Origin: Hygrocybe punicea
Lineage: Eukaryota > Basidiomycota > Agaricomycetes > Agaricales > Hygrophoraceae
Length of the DNA stretch: 64,000 nucleotides
Assembly: GCA_963556145.1 (NCBI GenBank)
Contig: OY744473.1
Location: 2,480,001 to 2,544,000 of the forward strand
Direction: 5' to 3'
The notes below the pieces were generated by a model, which was not told where the DNA came from, did no database searches, and was given only the letters and a program-made list of their open reading frames with translations. Made by a program: the position numbers and the translations under genes. Every line of letters begins with the position of its first letter. The stretch's first letter is position 1. Shown here one piece after another: positions 11,371 through 21,319 of this stretch.

Positions 11371-12255
11371 ATGTCTGCTCCACCACAGCCGCTGGACCAC
11401 TCTGAAGGACGGGCGCACCTCCTGAACGGGGTGCTTTACTACTCCCCCAATTCCTCCCGCAGTATATCCTCTCCTCCACCCAAACCGCCTCACCTCCTCA
11501 TGACCAACGTTTTCCAGACCCGATCGCCCAGCCGCCTGCAGGATTACCAACATCCCCGGTGGTGGACCTCGGCGTTCGGTTATCTGAGCTTCTTGCCGGT
11601 CCATCCCTCATTCAGTGGCTATCCATTCGACCGCCTCGCCCACGTGCTGCCCCTCGAGAAGGAGGAGGGGGGATTCCGCCTTCGTCCCTACCTCGCCAGC
11701 CGTTGGCTTCGGCTCGAGCAAAGGCTGGTCCACGCCATTGCCTTGTTGGCGCAGAAATACCCTGTTGCTGTCCTACTGCCTTGGCACCCCTCCGCATGGG
11801 GCTATGGACGACCTCACAAAAGCCACTACATCGCGCGATGGCATGCCATCATTTCGAGGGACTGGTTTGTAGTTTCCATGGCTGCCCTCTCCTTTCTCAT
11901 GGCTGCAGGAGAGTCACACTTCCGCGACGCCCTCATCCCGGACTGGTTTACCCGGTTGGCAGAGGCTGGCTTTGACCAGTCCTGGTTGGCAGGGGTCGCT
12001 TCGTCTTCTGTCCACACCTTTTCGTCATTTGCTCCTCGCGTAGGGGTCTTCCTAGACCTATTGGATCCCGAAAAAACACAACCAGCAGTGGAGTGGTTCT
12101 GTCATTACCACGTCCCTGTTTGGTATCCTTGGAGAGCGGAAGAAGCACAAGCCGTTCGCCAGCACACCTGGCTCCAGGGTTTGGCTCCTCCTCCCCATAA
12201 ACTACAGGATGCGACCACTTTCTTCACCTCTGCTCCCTCAGCATCTTCGCATCTC
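11371..12255 (+). pseudogene. Split Agaricomycete gene, N-terminal half
   Basis: Starts at ATG 11371 (MSAPPQPLDHSEG). Visible conserved pieces are SAFGYLSFLPVHP, RPYLASRWLRLEQRLVHAIA, HPSAWGYGRPHKS, SRDWFVVSMAALSFLMAAG, APRVGVFLDLLDPE and HYHVPVWYPW. This is the N-terminal half of a large uncharacterised protein family repeated in mushroom-forming fungi. The frame is intact up to the 5-bp duplication ATCTC at 12251-12255, where an LTR begins. The second half continues in the same reading frame after the duplicate ATCTC at 21315-21319. No enzymatic motif is evident. Confidence 0.75.
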
Positions 12256-12561
12256 TGTTACATTTTTCAACTCCGCAACTCCGATTCCGACTCCACTACC
12301 CACGATGACGATTCCACTTTACCATACCTTCCTTTTTCGTTCCCCTTTACCTTTTGTCTTCTTTTGGACATTGTTGTTTATTCTTGTCCTTGTTCTCTTT
12401 TCTTCCTTTCTTCTTCTAGAACAATCCAGACCGACCATGGACACATCCCCACGTTACCTTGCTGTACCCGAATAGTCTCCTTGCCGACGGACATCATCGC
12501 TATTGTCTTTTCCCTCGCCCTGACATATTGTTGACTTCATCCCACGACAAACCGATTCACA

Positions 12562-12733
12562 ATGGCTGTACTCCCGACACAGCTCATTACCGTAATTGTT
12601 ATTGGCAGCGTTGCCATCACCTTCCTGATCGGTTTCTACTTTGTTATGATCTATCTTTGGCATCGGCATCGAAACCCTTCCACCATTGATACTTCTGACT
12701 TCCACCTCAACAATATCTCGACACGTAATTGAC
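12562..12733 (+). CDS. Possible small single-pass membrane ORF in the LTR
   Basis: A 56-codon frame with a favourable start context (cacaATGG). It encodes one strongly hydrophobic helix (LITVIVIGSVAITFLIG...) followed by a basic HRHR and a short tail, and its stop lies at the nested-element junction. An LTR rarely encodes protein, so this may be chance. Confidence 0.2.
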
Positions 12734-12819
12734 ACACCAGATTCAGCAAGATATTACCAACTCACTTGGGATGCCTGAAAATGAGATCACCCAACTGACT
12801 TGGGGATAGCTGAATCAGG

Positions 12820-13471
12820 CTGAGATATATCCTGGTTCAACTGAGATGGTCCAGGCTGATGTTCCCAGGATATATCCTGGGCCAACTGAGATGGTCCAGC
12901 CTGATGTTCCCAGGATATATTTTGGGCCAACTGAGATGGTCCAGGCTGGTGTTTCCAGGATATATCCTGGGCCAACTGAGATGGTCCAGGCTGGTGTTCC
13001 CAGGATATATCCTGGCCCAATTGACATGTCCAGGCTGATGTTCTCAGGATATATCTTGGGCCAACTGAGATGGTCCAGGCTGGTGTTCCCAGAATATATC
13101 CTGGGCCAACTGAGATGGTCCAGGCTGGTGTTTCCAGGATATATCCTGGGCCAACTGAGATGGTCCAGGCTGGTGTTCCCAGGATATATCCTGGGCCAAC
13201 TGAGATGGTCCAGGCTGGTGTTCCCAGGATATATCCTGGGCCAACTGAGATGGTCCAGGCTGATGTTCCCAGGATATATCCTGCGCCAACTGAGATGGTC
13301 CAGGCTGACATTGTCAGGATATATCCTGGCCCAACTAAGATGGTCTAGGCTGGTGTCATCAAGATATATCCTGCACCAATTGAGATGGTCTAGGTTGGTG
13401 CTATCAAGATATATCCTGGCCCAGCTGGGATGGTCCAGGCCAATATTGTCAGGATATATCCCGGGCCACAA
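12820..13471 (+). repeat. 45-bp minisatellite, left TIR array
   Basis: About 14 units. Each unit contains the 18-bp perfect palindrome CCCAGGATATATCCTGGG or a close variant, followed by CCAACTGAGATGGTCCAG. The same array lies inverted at 19420-20062. Confidence 0.95.
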
Positions 13472-13479
13472 AAAACTGC

Positions 13480-14793
13480 AAGACCACCATCTTTGTAGAC
13501 AATTGTGGGGTCATGTGCCAAGCCAGCACATTTCAGATCAAAGCAAGTTTCTCCATTGCCTTGACACCCACATTAATTCACAATAATGATCCTATGACAA
13601 GATTTCCTTTATGTTTGAATTTTAATTTGAAATTTCTTTTTACTGGTATCAAATGTGCGTAATTGTTGTTTGTCGATCTCCTAAGCTTTCAGTACAAGTT
13701 GAAAGCAGAAGTCTAGCACTCCATCACATCAATGTAGAATTGATCAAGAACCGGAAATGTATATGCAGTAGTGGTTAGGGTTATGATGTTGCTGGATGTT
13801 CAAAAGCTGTATGTCATGAGGAGCTGTAGTTGAGCATTGGCACCAATCAACATTCCATTGATAAATTCCAGAGGTCTCCACAAAAGCCACAGATGTTCTC
13901 CTAGTTAGAGAAACATTATCCACATCTTCTGCCATTACATAGTCAGCTTCATCAGCCTACACATCCTTGGCTTCTACATTCTCCCAGCATTGTGATGTTC
14001 AGTGTTGGGGGTACAGATTTCCATCATGTCCAAGATTCATCATGAGTCCCAACTCTCCCAGATCAGCAAGATCAAAAACTTGGCCAGTCCAATATTGGAT
14101 TTTATGACAGGGTGTTGGTATACCTGAAGACAACAATCTTTGAAGCAGTCATTGACCAAGCCAACAATCAAGACATTTGTACAGTCCTGAACACTTCTGA
14201 TACTTGATGCATGAGCTGTTTACTGGTGGAGCTTAACTCCATCAGTTTGGCCAAGTACATCTGTTCTTCCATTCTTGAAGATAATCATTCTGACTGTTAT
14301 TTGATTCAATAGACTTTAATTTGAACATGTAACAGAAATTGAATATATCTTTCCTTTTGAAGTTTGTGAAGCTTGAGGTTCTTCTGGCTCTTCTAGTGGT
14401 ATATATATCTGTTCTGTAATAATTGGTTGTGATTATTCTCTTGTAGAGAGGAGAATTTGGGTTTCTTTTTGGCCAATATTTTGACTTCACCTCTAGAAGT
14501 GGTCTTTTTGACATATACTGTCTCAACCATCGTTCCTTTGTGTCTTTTGAACTTGTTTTTTGGCATGGAAGAAAGTCATGATGATGATGCAAGTTGGTTA
14601 AGATTCAAACACACAAACGGGAATTGTCAGTGATGCTCCATGGTCCACTTGGTGGTGTAGCAGTCCAGTGTCTGGATCAGATTGAGTGTGAAGAAACACA
14701 ATAATGCATTTGCAATCATGCCTTTATTCATATCAGCAGAAAAGCTGACAGGATTGATTTTAAAACTTACTTGAGCAAGGCCAATAATACTTT
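13480..14793. other. Element interior, no clear gene
   Basis: AT-rich sequence. A 116-codon minus-strand frame (14242-14592, HHHHDFLPCQKTSSKD...) has no recognisable domain and is not called. Confidence 0.4.
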
Positions 14794-15559
14794 CTAAACT
14801 TTTCTCTCTTGAGCTCCAATAGAAGCAGAGCTGGATGGATCAAAAGAGAAGTCAATGTCAAAATATTTCAGATGCTGGTCCTTCTGCTCTGGAAAATAAG
14901 CATGAAGATAACGGTATACCATAAATGCTGGATCTCCCCCTTCTGGAATATCAGGCAAGCAGGAATTGAGAATAGCAATTGATGAAGTATGAACAGAACA
15001 CCATGCTCCCCGAATGACAAGATTCCCCAGCTTTGCTTGAGTTCCATTCCAAATCTCATCCCCCATAACAATTCCCTCAAAAGAAGCCAGTTGAAGGATA
15101 AATGCTTCGCATTTTTTACTTACTGTGTATGGTGTTGGTGTTTTGTTCTTCATTTGCTGGTCATATTTTACATGGCATTTAGGGCAAATAATACAGGTAT
15201 CCTTCTTCAAAATAAATCCAGAGCTTGCAGAAAGTGTGATACAATTGTCCCTGCCAAGGACCCTTGGGCAATAGGCACAGCAAAATACTTCACCACCATT
15301 GCCACAAGAGCAACACCACTGGAAAAGGCAATTAGTACAGGAATTACTGCCTATAATATTCAATGGCTCCTTATCCCCCCTAGGTTGCAGTGGAAAGGGC
15401 TGCACTGGCAGACTGGCTATTTGGGGAACAGCTTGGTTGTCATCCAATTCGTTGAAAGGGAACTCAAGTCTTATTATTGCCAAGGTCCTTTGTGAGTTGA
15501 AATTGAGGTGCCAGTGCAATGGCTTTCTTGCTTGCAGTAGTAGCTGTGGTGATAGGCAT
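14794..15559 (-). pseudogene. PHD-like finger protein C, decayed paralogue of genes A and B
   Basis: The minus-strand frame (15519 down to 14794) carries a cysteine cluster of the same spacing as the proteins at 35 and 60 kb: CCSCGNGGEVFCCAYCPRVL, then CIICPKCH. A downstream segment (SSIAILNSCLPDIPEGGDPA ... FDIDFSFD) aligns with the corresponding region of those two proteins. An ATG at 15559 in another frame opens MPITTATTASKKAIALAP, which aligns loosely with the histone-H3-like start of genes A and B, so the N-terminus is probably separated by a frameshift. The protein ends soon after this region and lacks the last exon and its cysteines. It lies inside the 7.4-kb element and may be cargo. 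Confidence 0.6.
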
Positions 15560-15723
15560 TGTAGTAGACAGAGTCAAAAAGTGAGTGAGAGAAGCGAATT
15601 TGGAGTTGCAGAACCATGACAGGTTTGCAATGAGGTGGCCTCCAATGGACCACCCAAATTTCAACAACTCCACTCATTCGTTCTCATTTACCTCCACCTT
15701 CCTAGTTGTAAGTTATAACATGC

Positions 15724-16437
15724 TGTTTTCAAAAGTCACAACCTTTTGAAAAATAAATCTTTTAAAGAGGAGAACCCAATCAAACATAAGAACTTATGGA
15801 ATAATGCACCAATTGACATGGTTTGGAGAGAAAGTTTTTCTACTCCCTGAAAGCTATCTTTCTGTCTATTTAGATTTTTAAAATCTTTGATGTGTAGAGA
15901 GTTACAGGTGAATTGTCATTTTCAGTGACTCCAACTTGTACAATGAATATCTCCCCAACCAATGCTTGGATTGACATGGTTGTGGAGAGAAACTTGTTTT
16001 ATTTTGCAAGGGCTACAAGGGCCCATACCATGTTTTTCTGTATTTTGGACTTTAGCAGATCACTGTAATGTTATTTATGCAGAGGGCATTTTTGTGTACT
16101 GCTCCTTCAAATTTTCAAAATACAGAAAAACACAGTATGGGCCCTTGTAGCCCTTGCAACATAAAACAAGTTTCTCTCCACAACCATGTCAATCCAAGCA
16201 TTGGTTGGGGAGATATTCATTGTACAAGTTGGAGTCACTGAAAATGACAATTCACCTGTAACTCTCTACACATCAAAGATTTTAAAAATCTAAATAGACA
16301 GAAAGATAGCTTTCAGGGAGTAGAAAAACTTTCTCTCCAAACCATGTCAATTGGTGCATTATTTCATGAGATCTTATGTTTGATTGGGTTCTCCTCTTTA
16401 AAAGATTTATTTTTCAAAAGGTCGTGACTTTTGAAAA
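15724..16437. repeat. Foldback element FB1
   Basis: Two arms of about 320 bases in inverted orientation around a loop near 16055-16115. Both arms contain the string ccatgtcaatccaagcattgg or its complement. Confidence 0.9.
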
Positions 16438-16559
16438 CGGTAATAATATTTTATTACATCCTTTTTTGTTCTTTAACGTTTAACGTGAGCAATCCGACTT
16501 ACCTGCACAAAGGTACAAGTTGGGTTTTTTCTATGTTACTGACTACTCTCACCTAGGTT

Positions 16560-17640
16560 CTCGCGCGACAATGTCACCAACGGCCTCACCCACACCCAAA
16601 ACCACAACAGGGCCGCTGGACTGAGGACGACGACCCAACCAATGCCCCGAAGCACACCAACGCCCTGCAACAACAACCACGGCCCCACCACGCCCAACAG
16701 GGCCGCCAACAACAACGACCACCCCACCAACGCCCAACACCGCATCCAACAGGGCCACCAACGCCCGATGGTGACGAGGACGGCCCCACCAACACGCAAC
16801 AGGGCCGCCAACGCCCAACGACGACGACGACGACCCTCCAAGCCCAAACCACACCAACAGGGCCCCAACGACGACAGCCATCTCACCAACGCCCAACGCC
16901 GTATCCAACGCCGTATCCAACAGGGCCGCCAACGCAACAATGGCCCCAGCAACGCCCAACAGGGCCGCCAACGCCCAACAACGACGAAGACGGCCCCACT
17001 ATGCCCAACGGAGCCCCCAACAACAATGACAACGGCCCCACCACGCCCAACAGGGCCGCAAACGACGACGGCAACCCCACTAACGCCCAACCCCACACCA
17101 ACAGGGCCGTCAACGACAACGGCCACCCCACAACGCCCAACGTCGCATCCAACAGGGCCGCCAACGCCCAACGATGACGACGACGGCCCCACCACGCCCA
17201 ACAGGACCGCCAACGACGACGGCCACCCCACTAATGCCCAACCCCACACCAACAGGGCCGCCAACGACGAACAACAACGACGACGGCCCCACCATGCCCA
17301 ACAGGGCTGCCAACAATGACGGCCCCCCCATCAACGCCCAACGCCGCATCCAACAGGGCCGCCAACGCCCAACGGTGACGACGACGGCCCCAGCAATGCC
17401 CAACAGGATCGCCAACGCCCAACGAGGACGACGACGGCCCCAGCAACGCCCAACGAGGATGAGGACGGCCCCAGCAACGCCCAACAGGGCCGCCAACGCC
17501 CAACGACGACGACGACGGCCCCAGCAACGCCCAACAGGACCGCCAACGCCCAACGAGGACGACGACGGCCCCAGCAACGCCCAGCAGGGCCGCCAACGCT
17601 CAACGACGACGACGACGGCCCCACCAACACAATGACCCCC
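16560..17640. repeat. GC-rich degenerate tandem repeat
   Basis: Repeated permutations of 'aacagggccgccaacgcccaac' cover about 1.1 kb. Long open frames on both strands here are artefacts of the repeat. Confidence 0.9.
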
Positions 17641-17656
17641 TGCAGGGCCACTAACA

Positions 17657-17708
17657 CCTCGCGAAACACGCCGCTACATCAATTGATGTGCGTGCCGGCT
17701 TCGCGAGG
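17657..17708. repeat. 52-bp palindrome P1
   Basis: Outer arms CCTCGCGAA/TTCGCGAGG and a central perfect palindrome ACATCAATTGATGT (17676-17689), separated by about 10 bases on each side. A second palindrome of identical length and plan lies at 28120-28171. Confidence 0.9.
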
Positions 17709-18409
17709 TATGTAGGCTGTCTGGGTGGGGGCCCACTGACATCCAACCGTGACCGCAATGACGACGGCCCCAACATCCAATGGAGATGGCTGACTTCTCG
17801 TGGAGTATGCCGTTGTGGGTCCATACAGTGCTGGAAATCATGGGGCTATATATATAATATCTAATACATGCTTCGAGAAAAAAACTACAACTACATTACT
17901 ATAGAACCCTTGAAGTCACCCACCCTGGACCCATGCCCAAGGAATAGTGGAGAGGCCATCCCCCCCACTGGTGACATGTCAAGAAATGAATGCCTGCAAC
18001 TATCCACAAGCTGCACCCTCACCAGGACTTCGGTGCCCTGGCATCTAGCAGAGAAATTCGGCTCTCTCTGCCGGGGTGCGTGAAGTGGAAGTGGAAGAGC
18101 ACTGAAGGCAAAACACGAAGGTTTCGGGGTTTTTAAATAAAATTGAACCATCACATGATCGTAAACATGTGATTTTTGACGTGGGAATTAACCACATCAC
18201 TCAGGAAATTGCCGGGTCACGGGTTTGGGCTGAGTTACTCCACTATCAATCTTGAAGAATATTTGGTTCAGCTTTCTGAAGTTCACTTTAGCCTCTCTGG
18301 TCTCTCTGATCTCTCTTACCTCACTCTCACTCTCTAATCTACTACATACCACACAAACAATAGCCTGGGAAATTCAGGCAATACTCAAAGCTCACTCAAA
18401 GCTCACTAT

Positions 18410-19314
18410 AACAAATATGTCTCTACCACAAACAATGAAAAAGAAAAAACTTTGAACATCAAAGAGTTGCACCAGCTTCAAAAGGAGAGGAAGAGAGCCA
18501 ACAAAACCACTTTCACCTGATGACAATGACATTCTTGACAAGGTTTGTGCCATTTTGATAATGCTTCTTTGCATGCTGATGTATTAATCTTCAGTAGAAA
18601 ATTGCCAATTGGTTTAACAATCCCAATCAAATAAGAAGAAAGTAGGAGATTTCCAGGAGTCAGAAAGTCATGTTGAGAAGGATAATGGTGATTCAATGGC
18701 TAAATTCTCAAGGCATTTTTCTAAATGGAAGGATAGTGACTTTTATGATGAGTGGTGTGAATTTGCCCAGTCATTTTGCAAAGGTATTTTATCAAGGTAT
18801 TCCATGTAAGCAAACATTCAGAAAGAAGATGAAAGTTCCAAGCTGTCACCCAGGGCTGTCACAAATTGTGATGATGAAAAATATCCATATCTGCCTGAGA
18901 AGGGAGTTGAAGCTGATCCTGTGGTTGTGTGGATGGTGATCTGTAACTTTGTCAAATTGGTTTGGGATAGGTTCTGAAAATACTGTCAGAATAATAATCC
19001 TGTTTGCAGCCTTATATAGTGAAACTTCCACTGCACACTGGAAGGATATTGAAGAAGATCCTCACAAGTTTTTTGAGTCAAGATCTATTCCTCAGAACAG
19101 GGACATCCTTATCAAGAAGCCATCACACTTTACAAACTGATGTGCTAATGGGTTTTATCATTACTGGTTCACATTGCAAGAGGAAGGAAAACAACCATCA
19201 CAGGTCAGACAGAAGTTGCATGCTTTAGATAAGCAGAGGCAAACTGCCATCAAGAAGAAGACAAGCAAGCCATACTTGGAGGTGGAAGATGCTGAGGAGG
19301 ACATTGAAGTATGA
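18410..19314 (+). pseudogene. Remnant of an uncharacterised fungal gene
   Basis: Pieces of coding sequence in shifting frames: KIANWFNNPNQIRRK near 18598, then GFYHYWFTLQEEGKQPSQVR (19149-19210) ending in an acidic tail and TGA at 19312-19314. A stop at 19138-19140 interrupts the last piece. The WFNN and 'GFYxxW' phrases resemble repeated Agaricomycete proteins of unknown role. Confidence 0.35.
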
Positions 19315-19419
19315 ATATATATATATGAATAAAAGAAGAAAAGTATTGAATTGACAGCATAAATTGAACATTGATGTTACCAACATTGTTATGATTAGGA
19401 GGATAATTAGGAGGGTATA

Positions 19420-20062
19420 TATATACCTGAAAAGATCAGCCTGGACCATTTCAGCTGGCCCAGGATATATCCTAAAAGCACCAGCCTGGACCATGTCAGT
19501 TGGGCCAGGATATATCCTGAGAACAGCAGCCTGGACCATCTCAGTTGGCCCAGGATATATCCTGGGAACACCAGCCTGGACCATCTCAGTTGGGCCAGGA
19601 TATATCCTGAGAACATCAGCCTAGACCATCTCAGTTGGGCCAGGATATATCCTGAGAACATCAGGCTGGACCATGTCAGTTGGGCCAGGATATATCCTGA
19701 GAACAGCAGCCTGGACCATCTCAGTTGGCCCAGGATATATCCTGGAAACACCAGCCTGGACCATCTCAGTTGGCCCAAAATATATCCTGGGAACATCAGG
19801 CTGGACCATCTCAGTTGGGCCAGGATATATCCTGAGAACATCAGGCTGGACCATGTCAGTTGGGCCAGGATATATCCTGAGAACAGCAGCCTGGACCATC
19901 TCAGTTGGCCCAGGATATATCCTGGAAACACCAGCCTGGACCATCTCAGTTGGCCCAAAATATATCCTGGGAACATCAGGCTGGACCATCTCAGTTGGGC
20001 CAGGATATATCCTGGGAACACCAGCCTGGACCATCTCAGTTGGGCCAGGATATATCTCAGCC
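19420..20062 (-). repeat. 45-bp minisatellite, right TIR array
   Basis: Inverted counterpart of 12820-13471, about 14 units. A block of four units (about 180 bases) at about 19666 is repeated identically at about 19846. Confidence 0.95.
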
Positions 20063-20152
20063 TGATTCAGCTATCCCCAAGCCAGTTGGGCAATCTCATT
20101 TTCAGGCATCCCAAGTGAGTTGGTAATATCTTGCTGAATGCCCTGATTGACA

Positions 20153-21060
20153 ATTGCCATTCCCGGATATATGGTTTCCACTTTCGTATTCTGTGCCTAC
20201 CATTATCCTCCCTGACGATCCGACGACATTCCTCACCTGCACGCATGCCCTGGACAATCCTCGATCACGGGACATTTCACTGTTCTCTCTAATCCGACCA
20301 TTGCCGAAGCACATTCTTTTGGACTTCGACCACAGACCATACGACTTCCCAAACAGTGAACCAACCCCTATCGCATATTGTTCGCACGACACCGCTTCAA
20401 TGCAGTACCCGACGACTTGTTCCCACAGCTTGTCACTCGTGCCATGACTCGAAACCTGGACCCACATTCATTTAACCTTTTCCATCTATAACCTTGATAT
20501 CTCCCACACTCGTTTACAATGATACCCTTTCTTGGACGAATACCGACATCAAGTGGACCTTCTTGTTCCACAAACAGGACAAGACACCGCTCCTCGATAT
20601 GTCATCAACAGACATCGTCATCCGGTACAGCTTATGCTGTTCACATGTCTGACCTCGACTAGCCCACCGTCCTAGTTGGTTTTTTCCTCTATACATTCCT
20701 TCATTTTCTTTCATACCAACCTTGCCACTATATCCACGCTACCTCAAGACACTCTCATCACCAACCCCACACTGGACGATACCCATCTTCAACCCGACCG
20801 TGCAATGCACTTGCCAAACTGCACACTTGCCCGTTACAGCAAGTGTAGACCCTGAATTGGCAATTCTGCATGTCACATGATCCGATGACAAATCATCCGA
20901 GTCATCCGGACCCCCTCTATTCCTCAACAACACCCGGGCCTCCAGTTGGATCGCGAGAACATCGACATGAGGACGCCTCATGTGCGCCTCATGGTGAACA
21001 CATGGTAGAGTTGGACATATTATGGCTTCATGGTTGTATTTCTATTTACCTCCCCTCAAG
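20153..21060. other. 3' part of the solo LTR, no gene
   Basis: Sequence of the LTR U3 region; no convincing open frame or domain. Confidence 0.5.
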
Positions 21061-21063
21061 ACC

Positions 21064-21085
21064 AGTCACTATATATACTGTTCTT
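21064..21085 (+). promoter_or_regulatory. TATA-like box of the LTR
   Basis: cactatatatactg about 240 bases before the 3' end of the LTR is consistent with a U3 promoter read on the plus strand. Confidence 0.45.
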
Positions 21086-21319
21086 GTTGTTGGTTCGGAC
21101 TTTTTCTTCTTTTCCTTTCTTTACGTTTAGTCTGGTTCTTGGGGCAGACCCCCTTGTCTTGGGTAACCCCCACGGCTCGCAATGACTTTAGACCATGAAC
21201 CTCCCCCCTTGTAGCAGTGTTATCTATCAATGTAACTGCTGTTCTCTCCTCTGGAAACCGCCCCCCTGTTAAGTTGATTGTTGCCGGAGCCCGCTGCAGA
21301 AGCGATCCGTAACAATCTC

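Larger units (their letters stand above)
12735..20145. mobile_element. 7.4-kb TIR element with minisatellite termini
   Basis: Both ends share ATTCAGCAAGATATTACC in inverted orientation, with outermost bases CA...TG, and are bordered by the 7-base duplication ATTGACA (12728-12734 and 20146-20152). The inverted termini are each about 0.65-0.74 kb and consist mostly of a 45-bp tandem repeat. The interior holds a PHD-finger gene (minus strand), a foldback element, a GC-rich repeat block and remains of another gene. No transposase was recognised, so it is probably non-autonomous or its transposase has decayed. The tandem-repeat termini are reminiscent of foldback-type elements; the superfamily is undetermined. 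Confidence 0.8.
12256..21314 (+). mobile_element. Solo LTR (about 1.64 kb), itself interrupted
   Basis: Ends are TGTTAC at 12256 and GTAACA at 21314 (TG...CA with a 6-base inverted end), flanked by ATCTC on both sides (12251-12255, 21315-21319). Removing the nested element at 12735-20145 plus one copy of its duplication leaves about 1641 bases. A TATA-like actatatata at about 21069 sits a few hundred bases from the 3' end, as in a U3-R-U5 layout read on the plus strand. I found no second copy of the terminus inside, so it is a solo LTR and not a full element. Two short hydrophobic frames lie in it (12302-12475 and 12562-12733). Confidence 0.85.

Noticed and set aside
12787..13586. Long overlapping open frames on both strands (up to about 246 codons)
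   Set aside because: They are produced by the 45-bp repeat, whose length is a multiple of three; the palindromic unit keeps several frames open at once. The same applies at 19407-20065.
16536..17669. Many open frames of 100-240 codons rich in Val/Gly or Pro/Thr/Asn
   Set aside because: All lie in a GC-rich degenerate tandem repeat and are open in several frames on both strands.
12735..20145. KDZ-type transposon identity for the 7.4-kb element
   Set aside because: Tempting because TET/JBP-like genes are nearby and basidiomycete KDZ elements are linked to that family, but no transposase with the expected catalytic motifs is visible, so the superfamily is left open.
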